Positions 44,929 through 56,300 of a DNA stretch of 64,000 bases are shown here, piece by piece. Under the pieces are notes generated by a model that worked only from the letters and a program-made list of their open reading frames with translations, was not told the DNA's origin and did no database searches. Numbering within the stretch: the stretch's first letter is position 1; the number at the start of each line of letters is the position of its first letter. Position numbers and translations under genes: made by a program. The stretch is from Neurospora tetraspora. Lineage: Eukaryota > Ascomycota > Sordariomycetes > Sordariales > Sordariaceae. Location: assembly GCF_033439725.1 (NCBI RefSeq), contig NW_026944383.1:6882001-6946000 (forward strand), given 5' to 3'.

Positions 44929-46439
44929 TCACTCACCGGAAATCTTCCACCGTTGACCGCGGAACATCATATACCTCTTCAGGCATTCGACCTTACGCAA
45001 CCAATCTTTGTCTTGCAGCCAATTCTCCCCATGAGACACCAACATATTAGCAGCATAGTATGCTGCAACGGGTGTGCATGGTGCTACAAGACTGGCGCAA
45101 TAATTTGGCCCGCACTGCCCTATATTCAAGGCCGAGGTGTATATCGACTCAATCACCGATCGAATGGTTTCAACAGATCGGGTATCGACCAAGCCTGTGT
45201 TCGGGAGGATGCCATGTTGGCTCAATCGCATCGAACCACTTTTAACAACGAGTTGGCTTTATCGGGAGCCGGTGAGGCGGAGAAAGATACATGAAATTGG
45301 TCCCCACCACTGCGGCACGATCGCTACCTAACATACTGATCGTGTGGTTCATGATCAAGTGTGACAAATGATCGCGGTCGGCGTTCGAAAGAGAAGCAGG
45401 GTCGGCCAGTCGCTGCAAGACACTGCTAAGGTAGTAGGCTGAATGGGCTTCGGACCACATTGCACCGCCAGCATCTCCCATCGTCACATCCCAGGGCCCG
45501 AGAGTCTCATTGGATCCAGAGTGTCTAAACGATTCGGGGAAGGGTACCGTGAGATCCTGGGGGGTACCGCAGAGGTGTGCAAAGGATAGGCGTGGTCTTG
45601 ATATCCGGCTTGGACCAGACTGCTTGGCGGTCAGTGAACTCGAAACTACAACCACCGGGGTAAACACTCACCAGTCGACATAAACGGTTGCCCACCACAG
45701 AGCTGAACATAGTTGGAGATTTATGGGCATCCCAGCTCTTCGCTGCCCACTCCAGAAATTCTTATCCCACCGGCCAAGTGTCCTACTCATCTGGCAACAG
45801 CTTCCCACCGACATGTACGCTTGTTGGTGCATCCCGTGCGATGTCTCATACATCGCAATCAACAATTCCGCTTGCATGAGCGGTATCGACAGGCAGACTT
45901 TTGTCTTGACGACAGTAAGCATCGTTTTCACTGAAAGATATATACTGTCCGCCATTCCGTTCAGATTGTTGTTTTGTGGGAGTCTAGTGATGACTCATGC
46001 CGAGGAGGACACTCGTCTCTGCCGAGGGAGCGATCCAGATGTTCTTCAACAAGGCCTCGAACTCGACTCTATCGACAATTGCGAACCATGTGTTGGTGGC
46101 GGCGAAATAGCGGGCGACGACATGCTCGATGTTGTCTCGGCTCCCAAGAACCTCAGACAGACAACGGGACGTGAACGAATGTATATCTTCGACCGTGTCC
46201 AAAGCCATAAACAGTCCAGGAGATACGGTCCCCCAGCGCTGTTTGGAGATGATCATGGATTGTGGAAGATGGAACGAGGGCCCTGGAGAGCAAAGCCCTC
46301 CTGAAAGTCCGCCTTCTTCGTCATATTGGCGAACCTGAAGAGAACTACAAACAGAAAACGGCATTTCGTTCATCCTTTTGTTCCAGACGCTTATTCGATG
46401 GAGATTTTTGACCCGCCCACTCTGTCGAGTCATCATCAA
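44929..46439 (-). pseudogene. Fungal transcription factor middle-homology region, apparently frameshifted and without zinc cluster
   Basis: Pieces on the minus strand assemble into a fungal-specific transcription factor (MHR) domain: ATNTWFAIVDRVEFEALL, SIPLMQAELLIAMYETSHG, SVGSCCQMSRTLG, SALWWATVYVD and MWSEAHSAYYLSSVLQRL. Two introns can be placed: 45609-45671 (GTGAGT) and 45239-45290 (GTATCT, 52 nt). Between LLGM and VITRLPQNN at about 45992-45998 the frame changes with no room for an intron, and the current frame meets TAG. No Zn2Cys6 cluster occurs upstream before the BTA1 gene begins at 46533. So it is either a broken gene or one with a sequencing error. MHR proteins without a DNA-binding domain also exist. 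Confidence 0.6.
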
Positions 46440-46532
46440 AGAGATTCACGATCGCTTCCACGGCCATCCATGTTATCATTCTCGACTCGAAGAAAAATAA
46501 GTTATCCAATTCATTATGATGATGATGTCTTC

Positions 46533-49289
46533 TTATGCAAAATCCAACTCCTCCAAACCCTCAACCTTCTCCAAAACCCAACAACTAGCATACATATTAA
46601 CCCTATCAATACACTCCGTCCCCTCTTTAGACCTACACCCAACCCTTCTCGCTTCAAACCCTTCCTGCACAAAAACCTTCACATACCACGGCTCCACTCC
46701 CGCGCTCCTCAACAACACCTTCCCGCCCACCTTCAACGCCCTATTCAACCTCCTTACCTGTTCCCTCGCCTTCCCCTTTCCTTCCTTTTCCTCCTCAGGC
46801 GAAGGCGGATCAAACCAATCCATACTATCCATCACCACCGCGACGCTTAACGTGCCTGGTTTAAACCTCGCCAACACCTCCTGTATCTCATCCGTGTGGA
46901 TGCGTAGACCATCAAAAGCGTGGGGTTGGCTAAGTATGGAGTGCGCAGCAGGAGAGAGGTAATCGGGGTGGCATTGGGAAGTGTAGTGACCTAGCAGACA
47001 GACGAGGTAGTATGGGTTGTCGGTAGCAAGGTGGGAGGTGGAGAGGACGGGGTCCAGGGTGGAGGTTGTGTAGTTTAGGATTGCTTGGGCGCGGCTTGGT
47101 TTTTGTTTGCCGGGGCTGGGGGAAGTAGAACGGTGGTAGTCGGATTCAATCATAGCTACTTGGTTTTTGGGCACGCCCAAAGCTGACCAGAGGAAGGCGT
47201 CGGAGCTGAGGACCAGGCCGTTAACGAGCCGGTTGAGCAGACAGGGGCGGATTTTGGTCTGGTAGATGGTTCGTTGCTCTTTCAGCGTCGAAGTGGAGAG
47301 GAGTTGGCGCACGGCCGAGCGGCAGAAGAAGAGTGTGGAAATCCACCGGAAGAAACGGATAGCGTAGCGGGAACCACCGGTGTCGTAGAGGCCGCGGCCG
47401 GAAGGGTTGGTGAAGATGTGTGCGTTGGAAAGCCAGTACTGGAAGGCGCGGCTGGAGAGGTGGGGGGAGAGTTTGGAGATCAGCAGGGAGCGGAAGTCGG
47501 GGTGTTTGCCCTCGCCAAAGATCTTCCAGACGTCGGGGTAGTCGAGAGCGGTAAAAGAGGCGACTTTGAGTTCGAGCAGGTGGTTCTGTGTTGGGTTAAG
47601 GTCGATGGCGTGCACGCGGGCGGGACTTTGCATCAGGTAGGAGAGGATGTTGTCGCCGGCGCTGGTGATGGCTAGGACGACGTCGTCGGGGCCGAGGTTG
47701 AGGAGCTCCTTGTCGACGCGCGAGTCTTCCCAAGTGAAGGCGTAGATGTACTCGTCGTTGAATTGGGCGTGCTTTTGGAGCTGGTCGTCGTAGTAGATCC
47801 TCCAGTGATGGTTTTGGTAGAAGAAGGAGGGGAGAGGTAGGTTGGCGGATATGTTTTCGATGGCCGTGTTAAAGGCCTTTGAGCGCATCTCTGGTGCTGT
47901 GCGGTCGACTGCGAAGGCCAGCGCATTTCTTGCTGAGGAATGTTTGCCCACTAGACGTGGTGATGATCTTGGGGACTCGGTCGCTATGGCATCGATGTGT
48001 TCCACAATTTCGTGTGGTAGACTCGACGTAGAAAACGGCTTCTTGTGGCATCCCAGCCAGATGTAGTAAGGAATGACCCCCAGAGTGTTGTTGCGGGCGT
48101 TGACGGTGAGGACAGTCCCGAACCGGTACTCGAGATAATCTCGACGAGCAGGCTCAAGAGACACCCGGTCAGCATCGAACCACGAGCGCCAAAAGTTCCG
48201 CCCAAAATAGCCAACGTGCCGGTTCACGAGACCACCCGTGTAGTTGCGAAAACCGAAGTCAACTTTCGACTGGGCATAAAAGTCCACGACGGCAAGCAAG
48301 CCGTGAGGTGCCAAAAGTGACTCAAGAGAGTCAACAATCGAGAAATAATCCGGCTACATCACCATCATATGTCAGCATAAACCCCACCAAAACGTCCTCA
48401 ATCAAGAAACTCACCATCATCGAAAGACTATAAGACATAGTAATCAACTCAGCTCCCGCATGTCCCGGCTTCTTCGTCGTCTCCTCCCACCAACTCGACA
48501 AAGAAGGCGAGGACGGTTCAGACCTAGACTCCTCATCAACATCCTCATAATCCTCAAGTCGAAACTTGCGAGCATCCGTGCAAACAACCTTCACGTTCTC
48601 CCACCCCAGCCTGGCAAACCGCTTCCTAGCTACCTCGCAAAGCGAAGGCGAGAAGTCCACTAGGTAAACGGTCTTGAAGAACTCCGGGACGTTGACAAAG
48701 TTGGCCATGGCTTCGATGTTCCAGCCTGTGCCTCCACCGACCTGTATTAGATAGAGCCATGGTCAGCTGCTTGTGAACTTAACTCCCGGGTAGGGGTTTG
48801 ATGAGGAGGCAGTACATCTACCCATATTGGGTTTTTAAGTCCAGCCCTATACCTCAACTGCGCAGCAACAAGAGCCAGCATATCCTCCCTCCCCTTCAGT
48901 AGCGTCCCTCTCGTCGCATCATAAATGCCCGCTTGACTTCCGTAAAACGACTCCAGGGCGTCTTGCTGGGTGCCTGTTTCGCCGGCGGTTGCGTGAGGCT
49001 TGAGGAAGCAGGAGTAGCAGAAGAGGAGGAGGGATTTGAGGGAGTTTGGGTTGCTATCCACCTCATCATCATCCTCGTCATATTTGGATGACTTTTTTTG
49101 AGAAGATAGGGAGGAGGAAGAAAGATGGGAATAGCTGACGGCGGCGAGACAAGCCAAGACGGCTACTGAGGTGATGATGGATTTGGTGGTGTTGTTGTTG
49201 AGGTTGAGGTCTGCTAGTGTCCGGGTTACCGAAACTGGTAGTGATATGTTACCTATGTCACCACCAAGAGAAGCCATGGTTTCTCTCAT
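46533..49289 (-). CDS. BTA1: Betaine lipid (DGTS) synthase, fused BtaB-like and BtaA-like
   Basis: Three exons: 48816-49289, 48415-48741 and 46533-48353, with introns of 74 nt (donor GTACTG) and 61 nt, giving 873 residues. A membrane helix lies near residues 37-54 (SIITSVAVLACLAAVSYS). Next is an SAM methyltransferase domain (motif I WVDVGGGTGWNIEAMANF; YLVDFSPSLCEVARKRF; ELITMSYSLSMM). The C-terminal half is the BtaA-type 3-amino-3-carboxypropyl transferase (YIYAFTWEDSRVDKELLNLG, SAGDNILSYLMQSPARVHAI, DLNPTQNHLLELK). Together these domains convert diacylglycerol to the phosphorus-free lipid DGTS, using SAM in both steps. In fungi it replaces phosphatidylcholine under phosphate limitation. 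The start could be 49289 or the better-context ATG at 49277; the frame is also open up to an ATG at 49535. Confidence 0.92.
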
Positions 49290-50516
49290 TGCTGTTTGCT
49301 GTAATGAGCTGTCGTTGTCGAGAAAGGAAAGAAGGGTCAGACGGTCTGTTGAAGAACCGAAGGAGAGAGAGAGAAAAAGAGAAGTTGAGTCGGCGTCCTT
49401 TTTTTTGTTATATTCTCTCTCTCGTGTACCCGTACTCGTCAAAAGTTTATGAATGACATTGAAAAGAGGGTTCCCCACCTCCACACTTTTGCGAAAGATC
49501 CGAACGGGATAGGTGGGCTGGCGAACCAATCCCACTGCCGGCCTGCCGCTCGGTCCTCAGTAACACAGGGAGACAGGGAGGGTTCTGTGATCCATGTTCG
49601 GTTCTCTGTTCGTCATTCAGCGTCCAAAGCGTCCTCAGATTCGGGCACGCCCATGGTCGGTTGGAGAAGAACGATTGATTCCGCGATCACAAATACCTAA
49701 ACGAACGGAATATCAATATCTCTCGAAGGGTATGTAAAGAGGGATATGAGATCATGGGGCAGGGTGGTTGTGTATTCGCCAATCAACCGCCCACATGGCT
49801 CATGGTCGATCGGTGATTACCTATTTCAGGGCACTTCATCGCCGGTTTTGACTCTTGAGTGTTTGAAACCGCAACGTCCCGGCGGGTCGTTCCCAAACCC
49901 CTTCAAGTTCACAAGGTCGTCCGCTCCCCTGGCATTGACTGCTATTGTCATGTGCGACTTTGTGGCTTTGTCGAAATCGGCATGTAGAGTGATTGCTCCC
50001 CTGTTCGTCTTCGAAAGCCATTCAACCCATGTGAAAAGACCCCTCATTATCTCATACCTATCCCATGCAGCCAGGACCAGCCAGGTAGGGACCAGGTAGG
50101 GGAGCTGGGGCAGAGGTAGGGGTTCGGTCCCCATTGGAAACCAATCGGGAGGGTTGCTAGATGCACACGGGTAGGAATACGTACGATTGGATGGACGTCT
50201 TCGTCTTTGTGCGGTCGGGAACTCGGGAGTCGGGAAGGTTTATGGAAAACGTTATAGTGTTAGATTGTGATTTGGGGCTCTTTGGGGTTCCGGTCGGCAT
50301 GTTTTGGACAAATGATTTTGCTGGAGAGGAATTGATCTTGGTGGGAGGTCTGTGAATTATTACTCACTGTACGATAAATAGAGGCTGAAACGGGAACGTA
50401 CATAGGCAGGCATGACGTATTTTGTACAAACACTCAGCAACATCACCTACATACCGACATCGTACTGCACGTCAAGCACGCGCACGAAAGTTATTTGATT
50501 TTAGTATCAAGCGACG

Positions 50517-50522
50517 CACGTG
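50517..50522. promoter_or_regulatory. E-box CACGTG upstream of BTA1
   Basis: The sequence is GCACGTGCGG, matching the extended site of Pho4/NUC-1 bHLH factors of the phosphate-starvation response. It lies about 1.2 kb 5' of the BTA1 start. Established: fungal DGTS synthesis is induced by phosphate limitation. Inference: this site contributes. Confidence 0.4.
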
Positions 50523-51072
50523 CGGATAGGTATGTCGGTGTTGGCATGGCGATGCATGCGAGTTTGACGAATAGTATATCGCTGCAGTTGTAATATGCCA
50601 GCGCTGTCTGGACGACATGCAGATTGCAGGCATCTTAACGTCCGAATGGCTTCACGGTCACGACCAATATTTTGAAAAGCACAACTTTTCCTCTATCTAC
50701 TCTAACAACAGAGACGACACTAATCGTTTTCAACAACTCTACCTCATCCTACACAAGACAGTTGCTGTCATAGCTTTCGTGAAGAAAAGGAGAGGAGATA
50801 TAACCAAACAAGACGAGTGGAAAAGGGCACGGGGGCAAAGAGACTCTGAACGAGCTGCGCAAAATCATGCAACAACAAACAAATTTGATGTGTCTCGCAA
50901 TGCCGGTATGGAAACATTCGATGGCAAAAATATAAAGCACAAGAAGAAAAAAAAATATCAAAAGCAGTTCATGCAGTCTTGTCCTTCTGTCCTGTTCCGC
51001 GTTCTTGCTCTTTCCCACCCTGATAAAAATTCGCAAAAAACACAATGAAGCCGCCCGCCAACGTCCATTCAT

Positions 51073-51092
51073 CCGTCCGTCCGTCCGTCCGT
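51073..51092. repeat. (CCGT)5 microsatellite
   Basis: Five perfect CCGT units, in the likely 3' flank of HAP2. Confidence 0.9.
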
Positions 51093-51669
51093 GCAGTCCA
51101 GTCCAGTTCACCTATCCGCCCAACATTCCGTTTCGTCAACCTGAACATATGAAATATACGCTTTGTAGTGCAAGTGCTGTGAGGCGAGTTGTAGTAGTAC
51201 CGGTAACAGGAAATATGGACAAAGATGAAAGGGAAAAATTCGAGAGAAGAGGCTCCGCGCTATGACAGTGTTGAAGAGAGAAAATGAACGTTGTCCTTCC
51301 CAAAAAGAGTCAGCAGCGTGAGTTTGATGCAGGAAGTATGTATAGCCTAGGAGACGAGTAGCTTCCCTTCGTAGCCAAACACCACGACCATCACCACCAC
51401 CTACTACAAAGCAGTAAGCAAAAAAGGTTTCGACCCAGTTTGAAGTTCAACAAGCACGAGCGCATACATATCGCCCACCCCGAACTCCTCGCCAACCGTT
51501 CGTTCGATGCTGCTCATGCGCCCAGGCGACGAAAACATAAGAGTATGGACGATAATAAAAGTATGGCCGTGTGTCATTACGTCATGAGATCCGACTCTCG
51601 AGCGAGAGCTGGACTTGGGTATAGAATTCGATAAATTGTCCCTCCTTTTCCCGAGTACACGCTACCGCA

Positions 51670-52614
51670 TCAGTCCGAAGCGTCATCGTCCTCTGGACTT
51701 TCGGGAGCGGCCTTCGCCTTCTTGTTCGGGCCGCCCGAATTACTTTCGGCTTTCCTCTTGGTTCCTCCAGTCGATTTCGATCCCGCTGTTACCGAGGACT
51801 GCTCCGAGCCATCTTGCTTCACGTCCCCGTTGGTCTTGTCCCGCTCCATCTGCGCAACCTCGTCGGCCGTCAGAAAACGGCCACCAGGACCACGAGGGCG
51901 TCGCATGGCATGATTGTGTCTCGACTCGTGGAGATACGGCTTGCGTCCCTTATTCGTCAACCGCAATTGCTCCTCAAGCTTTTGCCTAGCTACTCGGCGC
52001 TTCAGGATCCGGTGGAACTGCTTGGCGTTGACATACAAAGGAGACTCTTCCACGGCTCCGGAAGCCATTTCTGGGGACTGAGGGGGAGGCATTTGCTGTG
52101 CGGCCGTCATCGGTGGCGGAACGGCAGACCTAGAGGCGTGGCTGAGCATCGCTTGCGCATTAGGCACACCGGGGCTGGCAACCTGGCTGAGACGGCGCTG
52201 TCCTGGAGGTATGCTGTTCATTTGCTGCGGAGATCGGGGTCCTGCTCTGGCGTCCTTCTTAGAGTTCACACCAGACATTCTAGGCGACTGCTGCAAGTTC
52301 GGATCCGCTGCCATGTATGGGTTCGGGTAGTTGGTTCCTGACGCAGCCGCGGTGGCAGCCAGAGCTGCAGCCTGTAGGGGCATGCCATAGTGCATGTTCT
52401 GCTGGGGCACGCCGTACTGAGTTTGGTACATGCTGTGACCTTGAGTCGGCGAGGGCTGATGCTGCTGGGTCTGGAGAATTGGCGATGTTTGGGGTAGATG
52501 CTGGCTCGATGGGGACGTGATGCTGTTTCCACCTGCAGAGCTGGAGTAGGCCGTTTGCATATGTGGATTAGAATGGCTGTTTTGCGCCGGCTGGTATTGG
52601 GCGTATTCCATCAT
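51670..52614 (-). CDS. HAP2: CCAAT-binding factor subunit Hap2/HapB (NF-YA)
   Basis: A single-exon frame of 314 residues. Residues about 190-248 form the NF-YA core: [20 protein letters not shown] is the subunit-association helix that binds the HapC/HapE histone-fold pair. [19 protein letters not shown] and GGRF form the DNA-contacting part that inserts in the minor groove at CCAAT. The N-terminal half is Gln/Pro/Ser/Ala-rich, like the activation region of NF-YA. A bipartite nuclear signal ([20 protein letters not shown]) precedes an acidic end. The complex activates respiratory, iron and redox genes in filamentous fungi. A longer spliced N-terminus cannot be excluded. Confidence 0.93.
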   Translation of the reverse strand: MMEYAQYQPAQNSHSNPHMQTAYSSSAGGNSITSPSSQHLPQTSPILQTQQHQPSPTQGHSMYQTQYGVPQQNMHYGMPLQAAALAATAAASGTNYPNPYMAADPNLQQSPRMSGVNSKKDARAGPRSPQQMNSIPPGQRRLSQVASPGVPNAQAMLSHASRSAVPPPMTAAQQMPPPQSPEMASGAVEESPLYVNAKQFHRILKRRVARQKLEEQLRLTNKGRKPYLHESRHNHAMRRPRGPGGRFLTADEVAQMERDKTNGDVKQDGSEQSSVTAGSKSTGGTKRKAESNSGGPNKKAKAAPESPEDDDASD

Positions 52615-53300
52615 ATTGAAATAGGGTCCGACTTGAAGCCGTGATGATTGGCGGCAGGCGCGATAGGTTGGTGTTGTTGACGAGATGAAGACAAGTGATG
52701 TCGCGTAGTGCTGCTATGCTACCGAGCTCGGGTAGAGGAATGCTGACAAGAAAACTGTGTCTGTGGTCGTAACAGGATGTGCTACCAGGCAGACTAAATC
52801 CAGGATGGCCTGCAGCTCAGATAAAAACACCAAGCTTCTGTTTTGGGCTCGATGCTGTGCAGTACAAGAGAAGTAACCTTGTACCTGTGGATTGGGCTGG
52901 ATGTGCACCCAATCTGTTGGAGTTGATGCGTTGGCAGTCGATTAAGTGTCAAGGCAAGGCTTGCTATTGGTCGCACACGGCATATGCAAGCTGATGTCGC
53001 GGGGCAAATGCTGGGTGGCTCGGTCCTGGGCCGTTTGAGACGAGACGAGGAGGCCTGAGTGAGCGAAGCCACGTGAGGGCAGGGTGCTTTGCTGTCGGAA
53101 AACGCCTAGAGGGCTGAGCGATAAAAGCTGATGGTAGCGCTGCAGTTGGGATGACGCCTAAGCGAATAGCGAACACTGGCGTCGAGCGGGTGCGGGACGT
53201 CAAGCTTTCGTGGATACGTTCCCCAAAGTCTCGAGTAATTCTAGAGGCCTATCCGGTTTTAAGTGTCAGTTAAAGCAATTCGCAAACCCAAAACGGAAAA
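52615..53300 (-). promoter_or_regulatory. HAP2 5' region with CCAAT boxes
   Basis: Upstream of the HAP2 ATG are ATTGG at 52891-52895, CCAAT at 52909-52913 and ATTGG at 52966-52970. These are candidates for autoregulation. Short upstream frames with ATG occur in the presumed leader (for example 52714-52908). Confidence 0.4.
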
Positions 53301-56300
53301 AGAAAACAGAGAACAGCGGGCAATGACGATGTGACTGGGCCGAGTCAGTGGTGGGCAAGTTTCTTTTGGCGCCTTGGGCCGACCAGTTTGATGCGCTGGC
53401 ATGCATGACGGAATATGCACGAGCCAGGCCCACCCTAGTCGACCAGCTCAGCACACACAACCATCGCCCTCGTCTGGCCTGGCAGAGCAGCATCGAAAGA
53501 GGGAACCGTAAGACCCCAGAGGGTGGGGGAAGAAGGAGAAGAGGTGCCAAATCCAGAGGATTGTCTCAACCAGTGAGCTCAGTTGAGGCTGCCATGAAGT
53601 CATTGGACCTCAGCACCATCGTTGTCCCAACGTCCGGGTTGGGAGCATGCGTTTGTGTAGGCTTCGTCTACCTGTTCCCTCGAGACAAAGAAGCGTAGCT
53701 TTGAGCGCGACACAGCGAAGCGTGCATTATCGCGAGGTGAAGAAGGCAGACACATCCTCAGCGTCTAACCGGGCCACGGGAAGAAGCACTCGGCCTAGGA
53801 CTTCACAGCCTCTCTGGATTACATCCATTACGTGGATGTGTGGCCCAGCAACCGAAGGATCCATATGTCGTGTATCGATGCAAGCTCAACAGGGCTGGAG
53901 TAACTCGATGACAGAAACCGAAGAAAAGAGAAAGGAATGCAAACGTACCGTAAGAAAGTCTGACGGCGTCCGAGTTGAAGCGACACTTGTCTGTTGCCCT
54001 TGGCAGATAAACACAGAGAATACTTGGGAAGAAAGTCAGCAACACTATCAGGAGATTTCAAAGACACAATGAGGTGTGTGGCTCATGGAGGGAAAGGGTG
54101 ATTGAAAATAACAGTTGCCGGTTTCCCCGGGCAACAATGCCAGCACATCCCAACAATCAAAATAGATGGAGGGCCCTAACGAATGACGGGTTGAGGGTAC
54201 TGTTACGTGCCGCTTCCCGTTTCAGATGAAGATGGTGTGCAGCCCGCAAAAGATGGGAGGGGAAGGGAGTGACGCTTGGGAGAAGCATGAGGAATCCCAA
54301 GTGGAAGGCAAGCGAATGGGTGAGCGGGTGTCTCTCTGTGACTTACACAAAGCTGTTCAGAAGCACGTCTGTGGACGCACCGAGTCTGAGCAGTCCTGGG
54401 TACGAACAAAATCCCCGAGAACTGGAGATTCACGCACAATATGAATGCCCGTTTCCAGGAACGTTGCAAAAGCGCTAGGAAGCAGCCGAGGCAATTGAAG
54501 TCCGCAGGCGGAAGTTATCACGGGACCTTGTCACGGCCAATGATGAGGCCAATGTTGAGGTTCGCGTTGGTGATAGGTCTTGAAATCAGACGCGATGCTT
54601 GATCCGCAGTATCGCTGCGCCCTGAATTGATTTGCCGTGTCGGGAAGGGTCTTTGGGATGCTTTGCGCTCGGGTTGTGACTGGCTGAAGCAGTGCGGGTA
54701 TGATAACTCAAAGTGGATATTGGTGTTTCTACTTTGTTCCCAAATCGTCGTCAGTGTGACTGTCGCAGCCTATAAGTTGTTTCCCAAGATTGGTCTCCAG
54801 TCTCTTTTCAAACACTCGCGTCCCAAAATGCGATAGTAAGCCTTGCTCCTCTCCTAATTAGGAGACCGTGTCAACTGCTCTGCCTTTCGCAGAGGGGAAG
54901 ATTGGGCTGCCCCCCAGCTCCTGTCTCTGGTCGTCATCGGGCACAGAAGACGCCATCGTGATAGTTCTCATCCAAAAGCAATTGACATGCAAAAGGCGAA
55001 CTGATGATTGCAAGCAGGCACCGGGCTAGGTGGTGGAAGTTAACGAGCAGAAGCATCCAATTGTCGTTCTGCTCGGACGACCACGACCATCATAAAGCCG
55101 GGCCATGCCCTTATCGCCAGCTCTCCGCATCTTGACGAGCTTATGCGCCGGCGTGGATTGAACCATCGTCGACAAGCACGGGAAGCTTGGGATGTTGGAT
55201 GGATTGATGGATTGATGAAAGGCGGAGATGACCTGAAATTGACATGAAATGACAGGGCTTACCTCGATTTTAAGTAAGTACAAGGCTAATAAGGCAGCCT
55301 GGCAGTGAGTGGCTCTTGCGCGCGAAGGTGGCCGCTGAGTGGTTGAGTTTAAAGCGACGTCTCCTTGGGTTGGTGGTTGGTCGGATGCTCCCGTCTCCAA
55401 TTTGCACGCCGTCCGTTTGGCAGGTTCGGTGGGTGGATTTGGGGTCCGATGTCTGGTTTGCGACTGAGACTGATTCGCCGGGACTGATTCAACTGACAGC
55501 CAACTGGAAAACCCTAGGTTGACCTTGAAATCTCGAAATCTGCGCGACGCGAGGCAGCAATGACGGGTTGACAGCGAGTGACTAAGCAGGCACCGCTGAC
55601 TTGTCGAATGAGATGCGATGGAAATGCGAAATGCGCGTCAAATAGAGTTGCTCAAAAAGTCCCAATTGGACTGCAAAGGTTGTGCAGGAGTCGATGGCCG
55701 CAGCCGTTGATTTGATAGAATTTTTGGCCTGTTCTGCTCGCTCGAGAGCCTTGGGCAGTGGAGTGGATGATTGGTGGGCTGATTGGTTGTGCGAGGTGAA
55801 GGAGGAGAGACGAGGGGAAATGCGAACGATGATTTGAGGGCGCATCCGGACTTCTTAAACTTAGTAATCTGGTTGGATGAATCAGCTGGCGAGTGGGGCC
55901 CCGCCAGCGGCGAGCCCAAAGACAAGTAAGTGGCTGGCGCCGGGCGGTGGGCGACGGGTGAGGGGCCCAGCTCCGGGGGGTGTCGCTGCACGATTTTGTG
56001 TTCACAAGGTTCTGGGTGCTTGGTGCGGGGCCAGGGCGCTGCAGTCTGTACCGAGACTATGGACACTAGTAATGCATGGAGATGGAATCTCTCAGAGTCG
56101 GCAGAATGATGGAAGAAGGAAAAGAAACGAGAATGGGGATCGTGCGGATCTTCAAAATAACCAAACTCAAAATGATGGACCTCAATATCTCATTGCGATC
56201 AATGCAACAACAACAACGAGCATATTATTGATCTGTCTTCCCGTCTTTTTTTTCCCCTCCTCACTAGCGACTGGTATCTGTCTGATATCTGGATTGTGAC

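Larger units (their letters stand above)
49290..51669. other. Intergenic between HAP2 (3') and BTA1 (5')
   Basis: About 2.4 kb. It holds the BTA1 promoter and HAP2 terminator, with no supported gene. Sites of note are listed separately. Confidence 0.5.
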
